Positions 27,201-36,647 are shown, counted from the stretch's first letter. The stretch is DNA of 64,000 bases from an uncultured Muribaculaceae bacterium (GCA_934555895.1 CAKTFH010000008.1:7968-71967); one strand, 5' to 3'. A program made the numbers and translations. The notes: generated by a model not told the origin, from the sequence alone.

Positions 27201-27272
27201 AAAGGTGTCTATGTAATTCGCGCCCGCTTCTCCGACGGCAGTGTTGAGGTCAGAAAGGCCACTGTGCGATGA
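24237..27272 (+). CDS. GH43 - SGNH esterase - LamG multidomain secreted enzyme
   Basis: A 1011-residue secreted protein. The start at 24237 places a signal peptide at about residues 1-25. Residues about 60-360 are a GH43 five-bladed propeller with the full triad: D68 (LADPTVF), D174 (GTLDPFIFRDDDG) and E234 (IIMEGASVV). A beta-rich linker follows to about 525. Residues about 528-725 are an SGNH/GDSL hydrolase, with block I FGSSIANG (Ser536) and block V NDAGH (D702, H705). Residues about 735-905 are LamG-like, and the last 45 residues are a tail ending KGVYVIRARFSDGS. GH43 suggests arabinose or xylose removal and the SGNH domain deacylation, so one protein could debranch and deesterify the same polymer. 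Confidence 0.85.
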   Translation: MKQILPKALSVTILSMFIASGTAVFGNVKMATLGITGSAVNEPSGVVEFQAKKNTDGSTREREVYLADPTVFTENGKFYMSGTKDTPRMGFTMLESSDLRHWDYARPDSMILNQGQSVFGTKWFWAPQFFKDGDTYICAYCANEKCAVAYSDNILGPYTNDYIGPVDGRVGTLDPFIFRDDDGKTYFYHVRFDGGNHIYVAEFDTKTGHLTTEPKLCFTHTEPWEKENDIIIMEGASVVKLDGYYYLFYSCNSYAKPNYAVGYASAPSPLGPWKKCKANPIINTALMGENGVGHGELFFDNDGNLRYAYHAHRSDTQALPRKIRIVTLNIDKSNGQPYEISADPSTILIPTFTPDDGIFTGYVNLQPGEYNFTGLNSKGEPTTLGTDGEGNIVENGQPLTVTEAGMVRMEVNIKTGEIKTIPVESIDVLGAAVSAPTKLEYAGDGIWSSTVTIGKEAVPGQYLKNQIYFAMNGDNSYRFRRLGGTNRLVSGADGISSGENIRINSGTYTITVDLNKGVFDISAPVDNNKICVFGSSIANGKGAENYEGYASLYGKHLASRFANGLSSNPFFMSSVSADVGAISYHIARYDDLSRDFGRFAILGFSTGEERVQGAAVPSEIISRYHSTLLKLVDRARADGIIPVVVNMTPHNKFVSNEYNAVLAENLALHELDCPTINAMGAVSDGSGKFAEGYNSAVSTPNDAGHNEIMRAIVPSLFDALAAGKPQPTRDLTKKIELSGDALLKFEPEDGLHSFTIAVRYNTKNAGTILSFTDAVAPNAGTVAFDADGTVVYTSPSGNKVSNKPSTNPISGSDRILFVYHNYAAGKTTVYLDNKSIGSIDEKLEATSFTIGDSEGEEGSIRNISEVAMWRAAFVDKERIMHVGYKTRLLKSSLEIYTAPSVDDAEATAVDGATVAAFLPNLAQSMNRMLYVVPDRSGIGNVSAGNSAGFIMVNGSEVSTCGKDAVNVEAYTASGALAASGKDFLTLPSKGVYVIRARFSDGSVEVRKATVR

Positions 27273-27397
27273 TATTGCGCTCAGGGTTGCCGTATAAATT
27301 CTGCGGCACTCTATGTGCAAGCTATAAAGTAGAACTTATCTCTTTCTCAAAATAGATTGGTCTAAATCGGAATCAGACCTCCTTCGGGTTGATTGTT

Positions 27398-27438
27398 GGA
27401 ATGAGGTTGTGCCTATACAGCCTCATTCCTGTTTTTTT
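27398..27438 (+). terminator. Intrinsic terminator after the GH43-esterase gene
   Basis: GGAATGAGG (27398-27406) pairs with CCTCATTCC (27421-27429), extended inside by TTGT/ACAG, and is followed by TGTTTTTTT. It separates the glycan locus from the ribosomal cluster. The rest of the gap 27273-27741 holds only the str promoter and leader. Confidence 0.9.
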
Positions 27439-27530
27439 AGTGGCCCGTCGGTGTGACTGTGCATAGTGGGAGAGGTAACACCGGCTTTTGAAACAGCTCG
27501 AAAAAAATCAAGGAATTGCGAGCGAAAATA

Positions 27531-27562
27531 TTTGGTAGTTAGGAAAATATGTCGTAATTTTG
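27531..27562 (+). promoter_or_regulatory. Main promoter of the str/S10 ribosomal operon
   Basis: TTTG (27531-27534), a 20-bp spacer and TAATTTTG (27555-27562) match the Bacteroidetes consensus. Transcription should start near 27569, giving a leader of about 170 nt before rpsL. Confidence 0.85.
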
Positions 27563-27741
27563 CAACGCTTTTAAGAGGCTCGTGCGTCCTATTGCATCAT
27601 AACTCTTTGGGTTACAGATGCGTGGGGTGCGCGGACTATGTGTAGGCCGGCATGCCGGCACACTCTCCGGAAGCGCATTGGAAAAAGAAAATCCAACGAT
27701 ATTCAGAATTTCAAAGTAATATAAACCACTAAAAAACTAAG

Positions 27742-28131
27742 ATGCCTACTATTCAGCAGTTAGTAAGAAAAGGACGCGAAAGCCTTGTGGACAAGAGCAA
27801 GTCGCCCGCGCTCGACTCCTGCCCCCAGCGGCGTGGTGTTTGCGTGCGCGTCTACACTACCACACCTAAGAAGCCTAACTCGGCTATGCGTAAAGTTGCA
27901 CGTGTACGTCTCACCAACGGTAAGGAGGTCAACTCCTACATCCCCGGCGAGGGTCACAACCTGCAGGAGCACTCGATCGTGCTCGTTCGCGGCGGTCGTG
28001 TGAAAGACCTTCCCGGTGTGCGCTACCACATCGTACGCGGTTCGCTCGATACCTCCGGTGTCAAGGACCGTACACAGCGTCGCTCCAAATACGGGGCAAA
28101 GCGTCCTAAAGCCGGTGCGGCTAAGAAGTAA
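27742..28131 (+). CDS. rpsL: 30S ribosomal protein S12
   Basis: A 129-residue protein of the decoding centre. [17 protein letters not shown] and [16 protein letters not shown] are the two loops whose lysines are altered in streptomycin resistance; here both carry the wild-type lysines, so the sequence predicts no such resistance. It is the first gene of the cluster, about 170 nt downstream of the main promoter. The 210-bp gap to rpsG is longer than usual. Confidence 0.99.
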   Translation: MPTIQQLVRKGRESLVDKSKSPALDSCPQRRGVCVRVYTTTPKKPNSAMRKVARVRLTNGKEVNSYIPGEGHNLQEHSIVLVRGGRVKDLPGVRYHIVRGSLDTSGVKDRTQRRSKYGAKRPKAGAAKK

Positions 28132-28341
28132 TCCTTGAGGAGCCGATTTTTTTACCTTCAGGCTACCTTCCCCAAGGGTGAAGTGACTAAATAGCACCAC
28201 GAGAAATCAACCCCACTTTTCAAAACTCCGTTTTTGATTTCCCGCAGCTGACAACGGTTGAGTAAACGCGCCGGAGGGCGTGTTGAAGAAGACACCAGCC
28301 ACGACGAAAAAGCAAAAACACATCTTTTCTACAAACTCAAA

Positions 28342-28818
28342 ATGAGAAAAGCAAAGCCAAAGAAACGCGTGATCCTTCCCGATCCGGTGTTTCATGATGT
28401 GAAAGTGACGAAGTTCGTCAATCACCTGATGTATGACGGCAAGAAGAATACCGCCTACACCATCTTCTACACCGCACTGGAGACTGTGAAGTCGAAGATG
28501 CAGAACGAGGAGCGCACTGCTCTCGAAATCTGGAAGAAGGCGCTGGAGAACGTAACTCCGCAGGTGGAGGTGAAATCGCGCCGCGTGGGCGGTGCCACCT
28601 TCCAGGTGCCTACTGAAATCCGTCCCGACCGCAAAGAGTCGATTTCAATGAAAAACCTTATCAACTACGCCCGCAAGCGCGGCGGAAAGACCATGAGCGA
28701 CAAGCTCGCCGCCGAAATCATGGACGCATTCAACGACCAGGGCGGCGCTTTCAAGCGCAAGGAGGATATGCACAAGATGGCTGAGGCCAACCGTGCGTTC
28801 GCCCACTTCCGTTTCTAA
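28342..28818 (+). CDS. rpsG: 30S ribosomal protein S7
   Basis: A 158-residue primary 16S rRNA-binding protein that organises the 30S head. The start at 28342 ([15 protein letters not shown]) is preferred to an in-frame GTG or similar at 28258, because the extra 28 residues match no S7 N-terminus and length then fits the family. [14 protein letters not shown] and [10 protein letters not shown] are characteristic. In many bacteria S7 represses its own operon; the 210-bp leader in front leaves room for that, but no specific site was recognised. Confidence 0.98.
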   Translation: MRKAKPKKRVILPDPVFHDVKVTKFVNHLMYDGKKNTAYTIFYTALETVKSKMQNEERTALEIWKKALENVTPQVEVKSRRVGGATFQVPTEIRPDRKESISMKNLINYARKRGGKTMSDKLAAEIMDAFNDQGGAFKRKEDMHKMAEANRAFAHFRF

Positions 28819-28877
28819 AACTGAATGTTGAGGTTTTATTCCATTGAACTTACAGGATTCATAGATTTCACTACAAA

Positions 28878-31004
28878 ATGGCAAAAGTAGACGAACATTT
28901 GAAATATACGCGCAATATCGGCATTATGGCCCATATTGATGCAGGTAAAACCACCACCTCCGAGCGTATCCTCTTCTACACCGGCCTCACCCACAAAATC
29001 GGTGAGGTGCACGACGGTGCCGCCACCATGGACTGGATGGAGCAGGAGCAGGAGCGTGGCATCACAATTACTTCGGCAGCTACCACCGCTTTCTGGAAGT
29101 ATGCCGGCGACAAGTACAAAATCAACCTGATCGACACTCCGGGACACGTGGACTTCACCGTGGAGGTGGAGCGTTCGCTGCGTGTGCTCGACGGCGCAGT
29201 GGCAACATTCTGCGCCGTAGGCGGTGTGGAGCCCCAGTCGGAGACCGTATGGCGTCAGGCTGACAAATACAACGTGCCCCGTATCGGATATGTGAACAAG
29301 ATGGACCGCTCCGGCGCCAACTTCTTCGAGGTAGTGCGCCAGCTCAAGGATGTGCTTGGCGCAAATCCCTGCCCCATCCAGATTCCTATCGGTGCCGAGG
29401 AGACATTCAAGGGTATCGTGGACCTCATCACAATGAAGGCTATCTTCTGGCATGACGAGACCATGGGTGCCGAATACAGCATCGAGGAAATACCCGCCAA
29501 TCTGGTGGCCGAGGCCGAGGAGTGGCGCGACAAGATGCTCGAGAAGGTGGCCGAGTACGACGATGTACTCATGGAGAAGTACTTCGACGATCCCTCCACC
29601 ATCACCGAGGACGAAATCCGCCGCGCACTGCGTGCTGCAACCCTGAAGATGGACCTCGTGCCCATGACCTGCGGCTCGTCGTTCAAGAACAAGGGCGTGC
29701 AGTGCCTGCTCGACAATGTGTGCGCTTATCTGCCCAGCCCGCTCGATGCCGGCTGCGTGGAAGGCCATTCAATTGACGACCCCGAGAAAATCGAGACCCG
29801 CGAACCCTCTTCGGAGGCTCCTATGTGCGCTCTGGCGTTCAAGATTGCAACCGACCCGTATGTGGGCCGTCTCTGCTTCTTCCGCGTTTATTCGGGCGAT
29901 GTGCTCGCCGGTTCGTATGTGCTCAACTCGCGCAGCGACAAGAAAGAGCGCATCTCGCGTCTGTTCCAGATGCATTCCAACAAGCAGAACCCCATGGAGA
30001 AAATCGGCTGCGGCGACATCGGCGCCGGAGTCGGCTTCAAGGATATCCGCACAGGTGACACACTGTGCGACGAGAACCATCCCATCGTGCTCGAGGCCAT
30101 GGACTTCCCCGAACCCGTTATCGGTATCGCAGTGGAGCCCAAGACTCAGAAAGACCTCGACAAGCTCGGCGTGGGCCTTCAGAAGCTCGCCGAGGAGGAC
30201 CCCACATTCCGTGTGGCCACCAACGAGGAGACCGGTCAGACCGTCATCTCGGGTATGGGCGAGCTCCATCTCGACATCATTATCGACCGTCTGCGCCGCG
30301 AGTTCAAGGTAGAGTGCAACCAGGGTCGTCCTCAGGTTACCTACAAGGAGGCCATCACACGCCCCGTAGAGCTTCGCGAGGTATTCAAGAAGCAGACCGG
30401 TGGCCGCGGTAAGTTCGCCGACATCATTGTGCGTGTTGAGCCCGTTGACGAAGGCTTCGAAGGCTCGCTGCAGTTCGTCGACGAGGTGAAGGGCGGCAAC
30501 ATCCCCAAGGAGTTCATCCCCGCCATCCAGAAGGGTTTCACCAACGCGATGAAGAACGGTGTGCTCGCCGGCTATCCCGTGGAGCACCTCAAGGTTACCG
30601 TGCTCGACGGATCGTTCCACCCCGTGGACTCCGACCAGCTCTCGTTCGAGCTCTGCGCCATCCAGGCCTTCAAGAAGGCTTCGGAGCAGGCCGGCCCCGT
30701 GCTCATGGAGCCTATCATGAAGATAGAGGTTGTTACCCCCGAGGAGAGCATGGGCGATGTGATTTCCGACCTCAACAAGCGCCGCGGCCAGGTAGAAGGC
30801 ATGGAGACATCGCGCAGCGGTGCCCGTGTGGTAAAGGCACAGGCTCCTCTGGCCGAGATGTTCGGCTATGTGACAGCCCTGCGTACCATCACTTCAGGCC
30901 GCGCCACTTCCACCATGAGCTTCTCGCACTACGCCGAGGTATCGTCGAGCATCGCCAAGGCAGTGCTCACCGAGTGCCAGGGCCGTGTGGACCTCATCAA
31001 ATAA
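28878..31004 (+). CDS. fusA: Elongation factor G
   Basis: A 708-residue translational GTPase that drives translocation and, with RRF, ribosome recycling. The G motifs are intact: AHIDAGKTT (18-26), [11 protein letters not shown] (switch I), DTPGHVDF (from D86) and NKMD (from N140). Domains II-V follow, with [10 protein letters not shown] and the domain IV region. It is the canonical copy next to rpsG. tuf does not follow, as is usual in Bacteroidetes. It lies 59 bp after rpsG and 48 bp before rpsJ. Confidence 0.99.
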   Translation: MAKVDEHLKYTRNIGIMAHIDAGKTTTSERILFYTGLTHKIGEVHDGAATMDWMEQEQERGITITSAATTAFWKYAGDKYKINLIDTPGHVDFTVEVERSLRVLDGAVATFCAVGGVEPQSETVWRQADKYNVPRIGYVNKMDRSGANFFEVVRQLKDVLGANPCPIQIPIGAEETFKGIVDLITMKAIFWHDETMGAEYSIEEIPANLVAEAEEWRDKMLEKVAEYDDVLMEKYFDDPSTITEDEIRRALRAATLKMDLVPMTCGSSFKNKGVQCLLDNVCAYLPSPLDAGCVEGHSIDDPEKIETREPSSEAPMCALAFKIATDPYVGRLCFFRVYSGDVLAGSYVLNSRSDKKERISRLFQMHSNKQNPMEKIGCGDIGAGVGFKDIRTGDTLCDENHPIVLEAMDFPEPVIGIAVEPKTQKDLDKLGVGLQKLAEEDPTFRVATNEETGQTVISGMGELHLDIIIDRLRREFKVECNQGRPQVTYKEAITRPVELREVFKKQTGGRGKFADIIVRVEPVDEGFEGSLQFVDEVKGGNIPKEFIPAIQKGFTNAMKNGVLAGYPVEHLKVTVLDGSFHPVDSDQLSFELCAIQAFKKASEQAGPVLMEPIMKIEVVTPEESMGDVISDLNKRRGQVEGMETSRSGARVVKAQAPLAEMFGYVTALRTITSGRATSTMSFSHYAEVSSSIAKAVLTECQGRVDLIK

Positions 31005-31052
31005 TGTAAGCCGCAACCAGCTTATCCCAACGTAAAAATAGAAATACAAGAT

Positions 31053-31358
31053 ATGAGCCAGAAAATTAGAATCAAATTGAAGTCGTACGACCACAACTTG
31101 GTTGACAAGTCGGCCGAGAAGATCGTAAAGACTGTGAAGGCTACCGGTGCGGTTATCAGCGGTCCCATCCCCCTGCCCACCCACAAGCGCATCTTCACCG
31201 TGAACCGTTCGACATTCGTGAACAAGAAGAGCCGCGAGCAGTTCCAGCTCAGCGCATTCAAGCGTCTGATCGACATCTACAACTCCACAGCCAAGACAGT
31301 GGACGCCCTGATGAAGCTTGAGCTCCCTTCAGGTGTAGAAGTGGAAATCAAGGTGTGA
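31053..31358 (+). CDS. rpsJ: 30S ribosomal protein S10
   Basis: A 101-residue protein of the 30S head; in other bacteria it also joins NusB in transcription antitermination. [34 protein letters not shown] and [15 protein letters not shown] are typical. It opens the S10 part of the cluster. A GC-rich hairpin lies between it and rplC. Confidence 0.98.
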   Translation: MSQKIRIKLKSYDHNLVDKSAEKIVKTVKATGAVISGPIPLPTHKRIFTVNRSTFVNKKSREQFQLSAFKRLIDIYNSTAKTVDALMKLELPSGVEVEIKV

Positions 31359-31423
31359 TGCCTCTGAGGACTATATCATCAGCTGATAAACACAACGAAT
31401 AAAGCAAAAAAAATCTGACCCCG

Positions 31424-31456
31424 CTCCGGCGGGCAGGCAGTTCCCGCCCGCCGGAG
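31424..31456 (+). promoter_or_regulatory. Stable hairpin between rpsJ and rplC
   Basis: A perfect 11-bp stem, CTCCGGCGGGC (31424-31434) with GCCCGCCGGAG (31446-31456), lies in the 143-bp gap and has no T run. It may be an mRNA processing or protection site, or part of a regulatory structure; in E. coli the S10 leader, upstream of rpsJ, is controlled by L4. Its function here is unknown. Confidence 0.45.
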
Positions 31457-31501
31457 ACTAAGGCTCAGACAAAGAATAATTTTTTTCAACTAACTACAGA
31501 A

Positions 31502-32119
31502 ATGCCAGGATTATTAGGAAAGAAAATCGGAATGACATCCGTTTTCAGTGCCGACGGCAAGAATCTGCCGTGCACTGTTATCGAAGTTGGCCCCTGTGTG
31601 GTTACCCAGGTCAAGACTGTTGCGACCGACGGCTACGACGCCCTGCAGCTTGGTTTCGAGGAGCAGAAGGAAAAGCACTGCACTCAGCCTGAGCTCGGTC
31701 ACTTCAAGAAGGCCGGTGTGACCCCCAAGCGCCACTTGGCCGAGTTCAAAGGATTTGAAGGCGAGTACAATCTCGGCGATGTGATCAACGTGGAGCTCTT
31801 CAGCGAGGACGATTTCGTTGACATCGTAGGCACCTCGAAAGGCAAAGGATTCCAAGGCGTGGTTAAGCGTCATGGTTTCGGTGGCGTGGGCCAGTCGACC
31901 CACGGCCAGCACAACCGTCTGCGTGCTCCCGGTTCAATCGGTGCCTGCTCCTACCCCGCGAAGGTGTTCAAGGGCATGCGCATGGCCGGCCAGACAGGCA
32001 ACGAGCGTGTCACCGTGCAGAACCTCAAGGTTGTGAAGGTGATCCCCGAGCACAACGTGCTCATGATCAAGGGTTCGATACCCGGAAGTAAAGGTTCAAT
32101 CGTAATGATAGAGAAATAA
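31502..32119 (+). CDS. rplC: 50S ribosomal protein L3
   Basis: A 205-residue early-assembly protein reaching toward the peptidyl transferase centre. [12 protein letters not shown] at the N-terminus and [24 protein letters not shown], including the glutamine methylated in some bacteria, are diagnostic. Its stop overlaps the rplD start by one base (TAATG), implying translational coupling. Confidence 0.99.
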   Translation: MPGLLGKKIGMTSVFSADGKNLPCTVIEVGPCVVTQVKTVATDGYDALQLGFEEQKEKHCTQPELGHFKKAGVTPKRHLAEFKGFEGEYNLGDVINVELFSEDDFVDIVGTSKGKGFQGVVKRHGFGGVGQSTHGQHNRLRAPGSIGACSYPAKVFKGMRMAGQTGNERVTVQNLKVVKVIPEHNVLMIKGSIPGSKGSIVMIEK

Positions 32120-32739
32120 TGGAACTCGCAATATATAACATAAAAGGAGAGGACACCGGTCGCAAGGCCACTCTGAACGATGCGGTGTTCGCTATCGAGG
32201 CCAACGAGCACGCCGTGTATCTCGATGTTAAGCAGTATCTCGCCAACCAGCGTCAGGGTACTCATAAGTCAAAAGAGCGCAGCGAAGTGAGCGGTTCGAC
32301 CCGTAAGCTCCACAAGCAGAAAGGCGGCGGCGGCAGCCGTATCGGCGACATTAATTCGCCTGTGCTCGTTGGTGGCGGCCGTGTGTTCGGCCCCCGTCCC
32401 CGTGACTACCGTTTCAAGCTCAACAAGAAGCTCAAAGAGCTCGCACGCAAGTCGGCTCTCACCGTAAAGGCACAGGACGACCAGATCATCGTGGTGGAGG
32501 ATTTCACCTTCGAGGCTCCCAAAACCAAGGATTTCGTTGCTCTGACCAAGAACCTCAAGGTGGAAGGCCAGAAAGTGCTTCTGCTTCAGGGCTCCGACAA
32601 TGAGAACGTATACCTGTCGGCACGCAACATCCCCGGCGCACGCGTGATGCGCGCCGCCGATGCCAACACCTATGTGCTGCTCGACAACAAGGCCCTCATC
32701 CTCACCGAGAGCGGTCTTGAAGTTATCAACAACCTTTAA
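32119..32739 (+). CDS. rplD: 50S ribosomal protein L4
   Basis: A 206-residue protein lining the exit tunnel. The loop [17 protein letters not shown] (about residues 55-75) and [13 protein letters not shown] match the family. In E. coli L4 represses the S10 operon at transcription and translation; whether it does so here is unknown, but the long structured gaps in this cluster are candidate targets. It is coupled to rplC by a one-base overlap. Confidence 0.99.
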   Translation: MELAIYNIKGEDTGRKATLNDAVFAIEANEHAVYLDVKQYLANQRQGTHKSKERSEVSGSTRKLHKQKGGGGSRIGDINSPVLVGGGRVFGPRPRDYRFKLNKKLKELARKSALTVKAQDDQIIVVEDFTFEAPKTKDFVALTKNLKVEGQKVLLLQGSDNENVYLSARNIPGARVMRAADANTYVLLDNKALILTESGLEVINNL

Positions 32740-32760
32740 TAGCGCAGGAGGACATCAGAA

Positions 32761-33051
32761 ATGGAATTCACTATCGAACCTATCGTGACCGAGGCCGCTA
32801 CAGCCCTCACCGAAAAGCTCAACCGCTACACATTCCGTGTATCGCCCGACGCAAACAAGTTCCAGATCAAGGACCTTGTGGAGAAACTCTACGGAGTGAA
32901 GGTTGTAAACGTGAACACATGCGTGGTTCGCGGCAAGAACAAATCGCGCTACACCAAGAGCGGACTGCTCCGCGGCAAGACCGACGCCTGGAAAAAGGCC
33001 TATGTCACCGTGGGTGAAGGCGAGACTATCGACTTTTACAGCAATATCTGA
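32761..33051 (+). CDS. rplW: 50S ribosomal protein L23
   Basis: A 96-residue protein at the tunnel exit, a docking site for trigger factor and SRP. PIVTEAATALTEKLNRYTF and the VVNVNTCVVRGKNK region fit the family, with length near the bacterial norm. AGGAGG lies 7 bp before the ATG, one of the few Shine-Dalgarno-like sites in the window. rplB starts 9 bp downstream. Confidence 0.97.
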   Translation: MEFTIEPIVTEAATALTEKLNRYTFRVSPDANKFQIKDLVEKLYGVKVVNVNTCVVRGKNKSRYTKSGLLRGKTDAWKKAYVTVGEGETIDFYSNI

Positions 33052-33060
33052 TAAAATAAA

Positions 33061-33888
33061 ATGGCAGTAAGAAAATTCAAGCCCACCACACCGGGGCAAC
33101 GACACAAAGTTATTGGCGTGTTCAAAGGAGCGATCACTGCTAAAGCGCCAGAGAAATCTCTTACAGTCGGTAAAAAGAGCACCGGAGGCCGCAACTCCGA
33201 GGGTCACCTCACCACACGCTACCTTGGCGGTGGCCACAAGCGCAAATACCGTATCATTGACTTTAAGAGAACTAAAGACGGTGTGCCCGCAGTAGTAAAG
33301 GCTATCGAGTACGATCCCAACCGTTCGGCCCGCATAGCACTGCTTTACTATGTCGACGGAGCCAAAGCTTATATCATTGCACCCAACGGCTTAGAGGTTG
33401 GCGCAACTGTTGTGAGCGGTCCCGACGCGGCACCTGAAGTAGGCAACGCTCTTCCTTTGAGCAAAATCCCCGTAGGTACCGTAATCCACAACATCGAGTT
33501 GCGTCCCGGTCAGGGCGCCTTCATGGCGCGCTCGGCAGGCACCTTCGCTCAGCTTGTGTCACGCGAAGGCGACTACGCTATTGTCAAACTTCCTTCGGGC
33601 GAAACCCGCAAGATCCTTGCTGCCTGCAAGGCTACTGTGGGTGTCGTAGGTAACTCGGAGCATTCGCTCGAGCAATCGGGTAAAGCCGGCCGTTCGCGCT
33701 GGCTCGGCCGTCGTCCGCACAACCGCGGCGTGGTAATGAACCCTGTGGATCACCCCATGGGTGGTGGCGAAGGCCGCGCTTCAGGTGGTCATCCCCGTTC
33801 GCGCAAGGGTCTTTACTCGAAGGGTCTCAAGACCCGCTCGCCGAAGAAGAATTCGTCGAAATACATCATCGAGAGAAGAAAGAAGTAA
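33061..33888 (+). CDS. rplB: 50S ribosomal protein L2
   Basis: A 275-residue protein needed for subunit joining and peptidyl transfer. [34 protein letters not shown] and the C-terminal [18 protein letters not shown], with the conserved histidine, are diagnostic. The sequence is full length. Confidence 0.99.
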   Translation: MAVRKFKPTTPGQRHKVIGVFKGAITAKAPEKSLTVGKKSTGGRNSEGHLTTRYLGGGHKRKYRIIDFKRTKDGVPAVVKAIEYDPNRSARIALLYYVDGAKAYIIAPNGLEVGATVVSGPDAAPEVGNALPLSKIPVGTVIHNIELRPGQGAFMARSAGTFAQLVSREGDYAIVKLPSGETRKILAACKATVGVVGNSEHSLEQSGKAGRSRWLGRRPHNRGVVMNPVDHPMGGGEGRASGGHPRSRKGLYSKGLKTRSPKKNSSKYIIERRKK

Positions 33889-33924
33889 TCTCTTCACAAG
33901 TTTAAATGACAAACTGACAATACA

Positions 33925-34194
33925 ATGAGTCGTTCATTAAAAAAAGGCCCGTACATCAGCGTCAAGCTGGAGAAAAAAGTCTCCGCCATGGAGGAGAGCG
34001 GCAAGAAGCAGGTAATCAAGACCTGGAGCCGTGCCTCGATGATTGCCCCCGAATTCGTGGGCCACACTTTCGCTGTGCACAACGGTAATAAGTTCATCCC
34101 CGTATATGTGACCGAGAATATGGTAGGCCACAAGCTGGGAGAGTTCGCCCCCACCCGCATCTTCCGCGGCCACGCAGGCAACAAGAAGAAATAA
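33925..34194 (+). CDS. rpsS: 30S ribosomal protein S19
   Basis: An 89-residue protein of the 30S head that contacts S13 and the A-site t[44 protein letters not shown] and [16 protein letters not shown] are all family signatures. Confidence 0.99.
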   Translation: MSRSLKKGPYISVKLEKKVSAMEESGKKQVIKTWSRASMIAPEFVGHTFAVHNGNKFIPVYVTENMVGHKLGEFAPTRIFRGHAGNKKK

Positions 34195-34242
34195 ACCCGA
34201 GGCCTGTTACATTAACATTTGACAAAAAAAGAACAGAATAAA

Positions 34243-34653
34243 ATGGGTGTAAGAAAAAGAAACTCTGCTGAGGCAAGAAAGGAAGCCCTCAAGACGCAGT
34301 ATTTCGCCAAGCTGACCAATGTGCCCTCGTCGCCCCGCAAGATGCGTCTGGTGGCCGACCTGGTACGTGGCAAGGAGGTGTTCCGCGCTTTGGGTATCCT
34401 CAAATTCTCAAATAAGGAAGCTGCAGCCCGCGTCGAGAAGCTTCTCCGGTCGGCCATCGCCAACTGGGAGGCCAAGAACGAGCGCAAGGCTGAGAACGGC
34501 GAGCTGTATGTGAGCACTATCTTCGTAGATCCCGCTCCCATGCTCAAGCGCCTTCGCACCGCTCCCCAGGGCCGCGGATACCGCATCCGCAAACGTGCCA
34601 ACCACGTGACCCTCTATGTAGACACAATCGAAAAGGACACTAATAAAGACTAA
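34243..34653 (+). CDS. rplV: 50S ribosomal protein L22
   Basis: A 136-residue protein whose hairpin lines the exit tunnel and forms part of the macrolide-binding surroundings. The start at 34243 ([13 protein letters not shown]) is preferred to the in-frame TTG at 34219. [20 protein letters not shown] and [17 protein letters not shown] are typical. rpsC follows after 3 bp. Confidence 0.98.
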   Translation: MGVRKRNSAEARKEALKTQYFAKLTNVPSSPRKMRLVADLVRGKEVFRALGILKFSNKEAAARVEKLLRSAIANWEAKNERKAENGELYVSTIFVDPAPMLKRLRTAPQGRGYRIRKRANHVTLYVDTIEKDTNKD

Positions 34654-34656
34654 GAA

Positions 34657-35394
34657 ATGGGACAGAAAGTAAATCCGATCAGTAACCGCCTGGGTGTCAT
34701 CCGCGGATGGGACTCAAACTGGTTTGGCGGCAAGAAGTACGGCGACACTCTTCTGGAGGACTCCAAGCTTCGTAAGTATCTTAATGTCCGCTTAGCCAAA
34801 TCAAGCGTGTCGCGCATCGTCATCGAGCGCACCCTCAAGCTCATCACCATCACCGTGTGCACCTCGCGTCCCGGTGTGATTATCGGCAAGGGCGGCTCCG
34901 AGGTGGACAGCCTCAAGGAAGAACTCAAGAAAATCACCGACAAGGATGTGCAGATCAACATCTTCGAGGTGAAGCGTCCTGAGCTCGACGCCCAGATCGT
35001 GGCCAGCACCATCGCCCGCCAGATCGAAGGCAAAATAGCTTACCGCCGCGCCGTGAAGATGGCCGTGGCAGCCACCATGCGCTCCGGCGCCGAGGGCATC
35101 AAGGTGCAGGTTTCGGGCCGTCTGAACGGCGCCGAGATGGCACGCTCCGAGATGTTCAAAGAGGGCCGCACACCGCTTCACACTCTGCGCGCAGATATCG
35201 ACTACGCTCTCGTCGAGGCCCACACCAAGGTGGGTGTAATCGGCGTGAAGGTGTGGATCTGCCGTGGCGAGGTTTACGGCAAGCGCGACCTCGCACCGAA
35301 TTTTGCAAGCCATGCCAAGGAAGGCGGCCGTCCGGCCTCTGACCGCGGCAACCAGCGTCGCGGCGGCTTCCGCAAGCCCCGCGCCAACCACTGA
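34657..35394 (+). CDS. rpsC: 30S ribosomal protein S3
   Basis: A 245-residue protein at the mRNA entry channel, with helicase activity together with S4 and S5. [20 protein letters not shown], the KH domain [19 protein letters not shown] and [19 protein letters not shown] are present. The end [15 protein letters not shown] is basic. The next gene is 309 bp away, an exceptional spacing inside an S10 operon. Confidence 0.99.
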   Translation: MGQKVNPISNRLGVIRGWDSNWFGGKKYGDTLLEDSKLRKYLNVRLAKSSVSRIVIERTLKLITITVCTSRPGVIIGKGGSEVDSLKEELKKITDKDVQINIFEVKRPELDAQIVASTIARQIEGKIAYRRAVKMAVAATMRSGAEGIKVQVSGRLNGAEMARSEMFKEGRTPLHTLRADIDYALVEAHTKVGVIGVKVWICRGEVYGKRDLAPNFASHAKEGGRPASDRGNQRRGGFRKPRANH

Positions 35395-35703
35395 TAAGCC
35401 ACAGCGCCGGTTCGCTCCGGGCCTCTGAACCTTGAGGCCCGGGGAGCCGGGCGGCTCAGGTCGCGGTACACCTACGTTAGGGTCCGTGAAAAAGTATGGC
35501 TACCTCTCTGACATTAAGCAGAGGCAAAGCCCCGTCCTCCCCCCTTCCTCCCGAGCGACGGAGCGGCCGTGCCCCAGCCGTGGCAAGCCGGCGATGTACG
35601 CCACGCCAGAAACGAGCCACACGCCACAGATGGCGGTGGACTTAGCAAATGGCCGCGCAAGTGGTATAAGATTTTTTTATAAATCGCTTTAACATCAGCA
35701 AAA
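35395..35703 (+). promoter_or_regulatory. 309-bp GC-rich hairpin gap between rpsC and rplP
   Basis: No gene is credible here. CCGGGCCTC (35417-35425) pairs with GAGGCCCGG (35434-35442), and CGTGGC (35579-35584) pairs with GCCACG (35600-35605); an AT-rich stretch precedes rplP. S10 operons are normally tight at this point. No TAnnTTTG box or T-run terminator was found. It may be a regulatory or mRNA-processing element. Confidence 0.45.
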
Positions 35704-36135
35704 ATGTTACAACCGAAAAAAACAAAATTCCGCAGAGTCCAGAAGGGTCGCGTAAAGGGCAACGCCCAGCGCGGCAACCAGCTCGCCTTCGGCTCGTTCG
35801 GCATCAAGACTCTCGAGTCGAAATGGATTACCGGACGCCAGATTGAGGCAGCTCGTGTGGCTGTGACACGTTACATGCAGCGTCAGGGTCAGCTCTGGAT
35901 TCGCATCTTCCCTGATAAGCCCATCACCAAAAAGCCTCTGGATGTGCGTATGGGTAAAGGTAAAGGTAACCCCGAAGGCTTCGTGGCCAGCGTGACCCCC
36001 GGCCGCATGATCATCGAGATTGACGGTGTACCCTATGATGTAGCCAAGGAGGCCCTCCGTCTGGGCGCCCAGAAGCTGCCGGTCACCACCAAGTTCGTTG
36101 TCAGCCGTGATTATGATCCCAGTCAGAACGTGTAA
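35704..36135 (+). CDS. rplP: 50S ribosomal protein L16
   Basis: A 143-residue protein close to the peptidyl transferase centre and A-site t[42 protein letters not shown] and [19 protein letters not shown] are diagnostic. It starts after the long gap and heads the tight block rplP-rpmC-rpsQ-rplN-rplX-rplE. Confidence 0.99.
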   Translation: MLQPKKTKFRRVQKGRVKGNAQRGNQLAFGSFGIKTLESKWITGRQIEAARVAVTRYMQRQGQLWIRIFPDKPITKKPLDVRMGKGKGNPEGFVASVTPGRMIIEIDGVPYDVAKEALRLGAQKLPVTTKFVVSRDYDPSQNV

Positions 36136-36147
36136 TTTTAATCAGCT

Positions 36148-36345
36148 ATGAAGAAAGAAGAAATCAAAGAGCTTTCCACAGCCGACCTGAAGGAGCGTCT
36201 GGCACAGATGGAGAAGGAATATCTCCAGCAGAAGGCCACCCATGCAGTGTCGCCTCTTGACAATCCCGCCAAGATTACACTTGACCGCAAGATGATCGCC
36301 CGCGTAAAGACCGAGCTCCGCGCACGTGAGCTCAGTGGCAAATAA
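36148..36345 (+). CDS. rpmC: 50S ribosomal protein L29
   Basis: A 65-residue two-helix protein near the tunnel exit. MKKEEIKELSTADLKERL and the LDNPAKITLDRKMIARVKTE region match the family. It lies 12 bp after rplP. Confidence 0.97.
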   Translation: MKKEEIKELSTADLKERLAQMEKEYLQQKATHAVSPLDNPAKITLDRKMIARVKTELRARELSGK

Positions 36346-36384
36346 TCACATTGACCCCATCAACACTTTACCTTCAGAAAAAAA

Positions 36385-36645
36385 ATGGAAGAAAAAAGAA
36401 ATCTCAGAAAAGAGCGTATCGGGGTTGTGTCGAGCAACAAAGGCGACAAGACCATCACGGTGACCGTGAAGTGGAAGGAAAAACACCCCATCTATGGCAA
36501 ATTCGTCAACAAGACGAAGAAATATCATGCCCATGACGAGAACAACGAGTGCAGCGTGGGCGACACCGTGCGTCTGATGGAGACCCGCCCTCTGTCGAAG
36601 ACAAAGCGCTGGCGTTTAGTAGAAATCATCGAAAAAGTTAAGTAA
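36385..36645 (+). CDS. rpsQ: 30S ribosomal protein S17
   Basis: An 86-residue OB-fold protein that binds 16S rRNA early in assembly. [34 protein letters not shown] and [20 protein letters not shown] are characteristic. rplN begins 2 bp after its stop. Confidence 0.98.
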   Translation: MEEKRNLRKERIGVVSSNKGDKTITVTVKWKEKHPIYGKFVNKTKKYHAHDENNECSVGDTVRLMETRPLSKTKRWRLVEIIEKVK

Positions 36646-36647
36646 CC

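Noticed and set aside
31005..31052. Expected tuf gene between fusA and rpsJ
   Set aside because: The two genes are 48 bp apart; tuf is simply elsewhere, as usual in Bacteroidetes, so this is not a deletion worth reporting.
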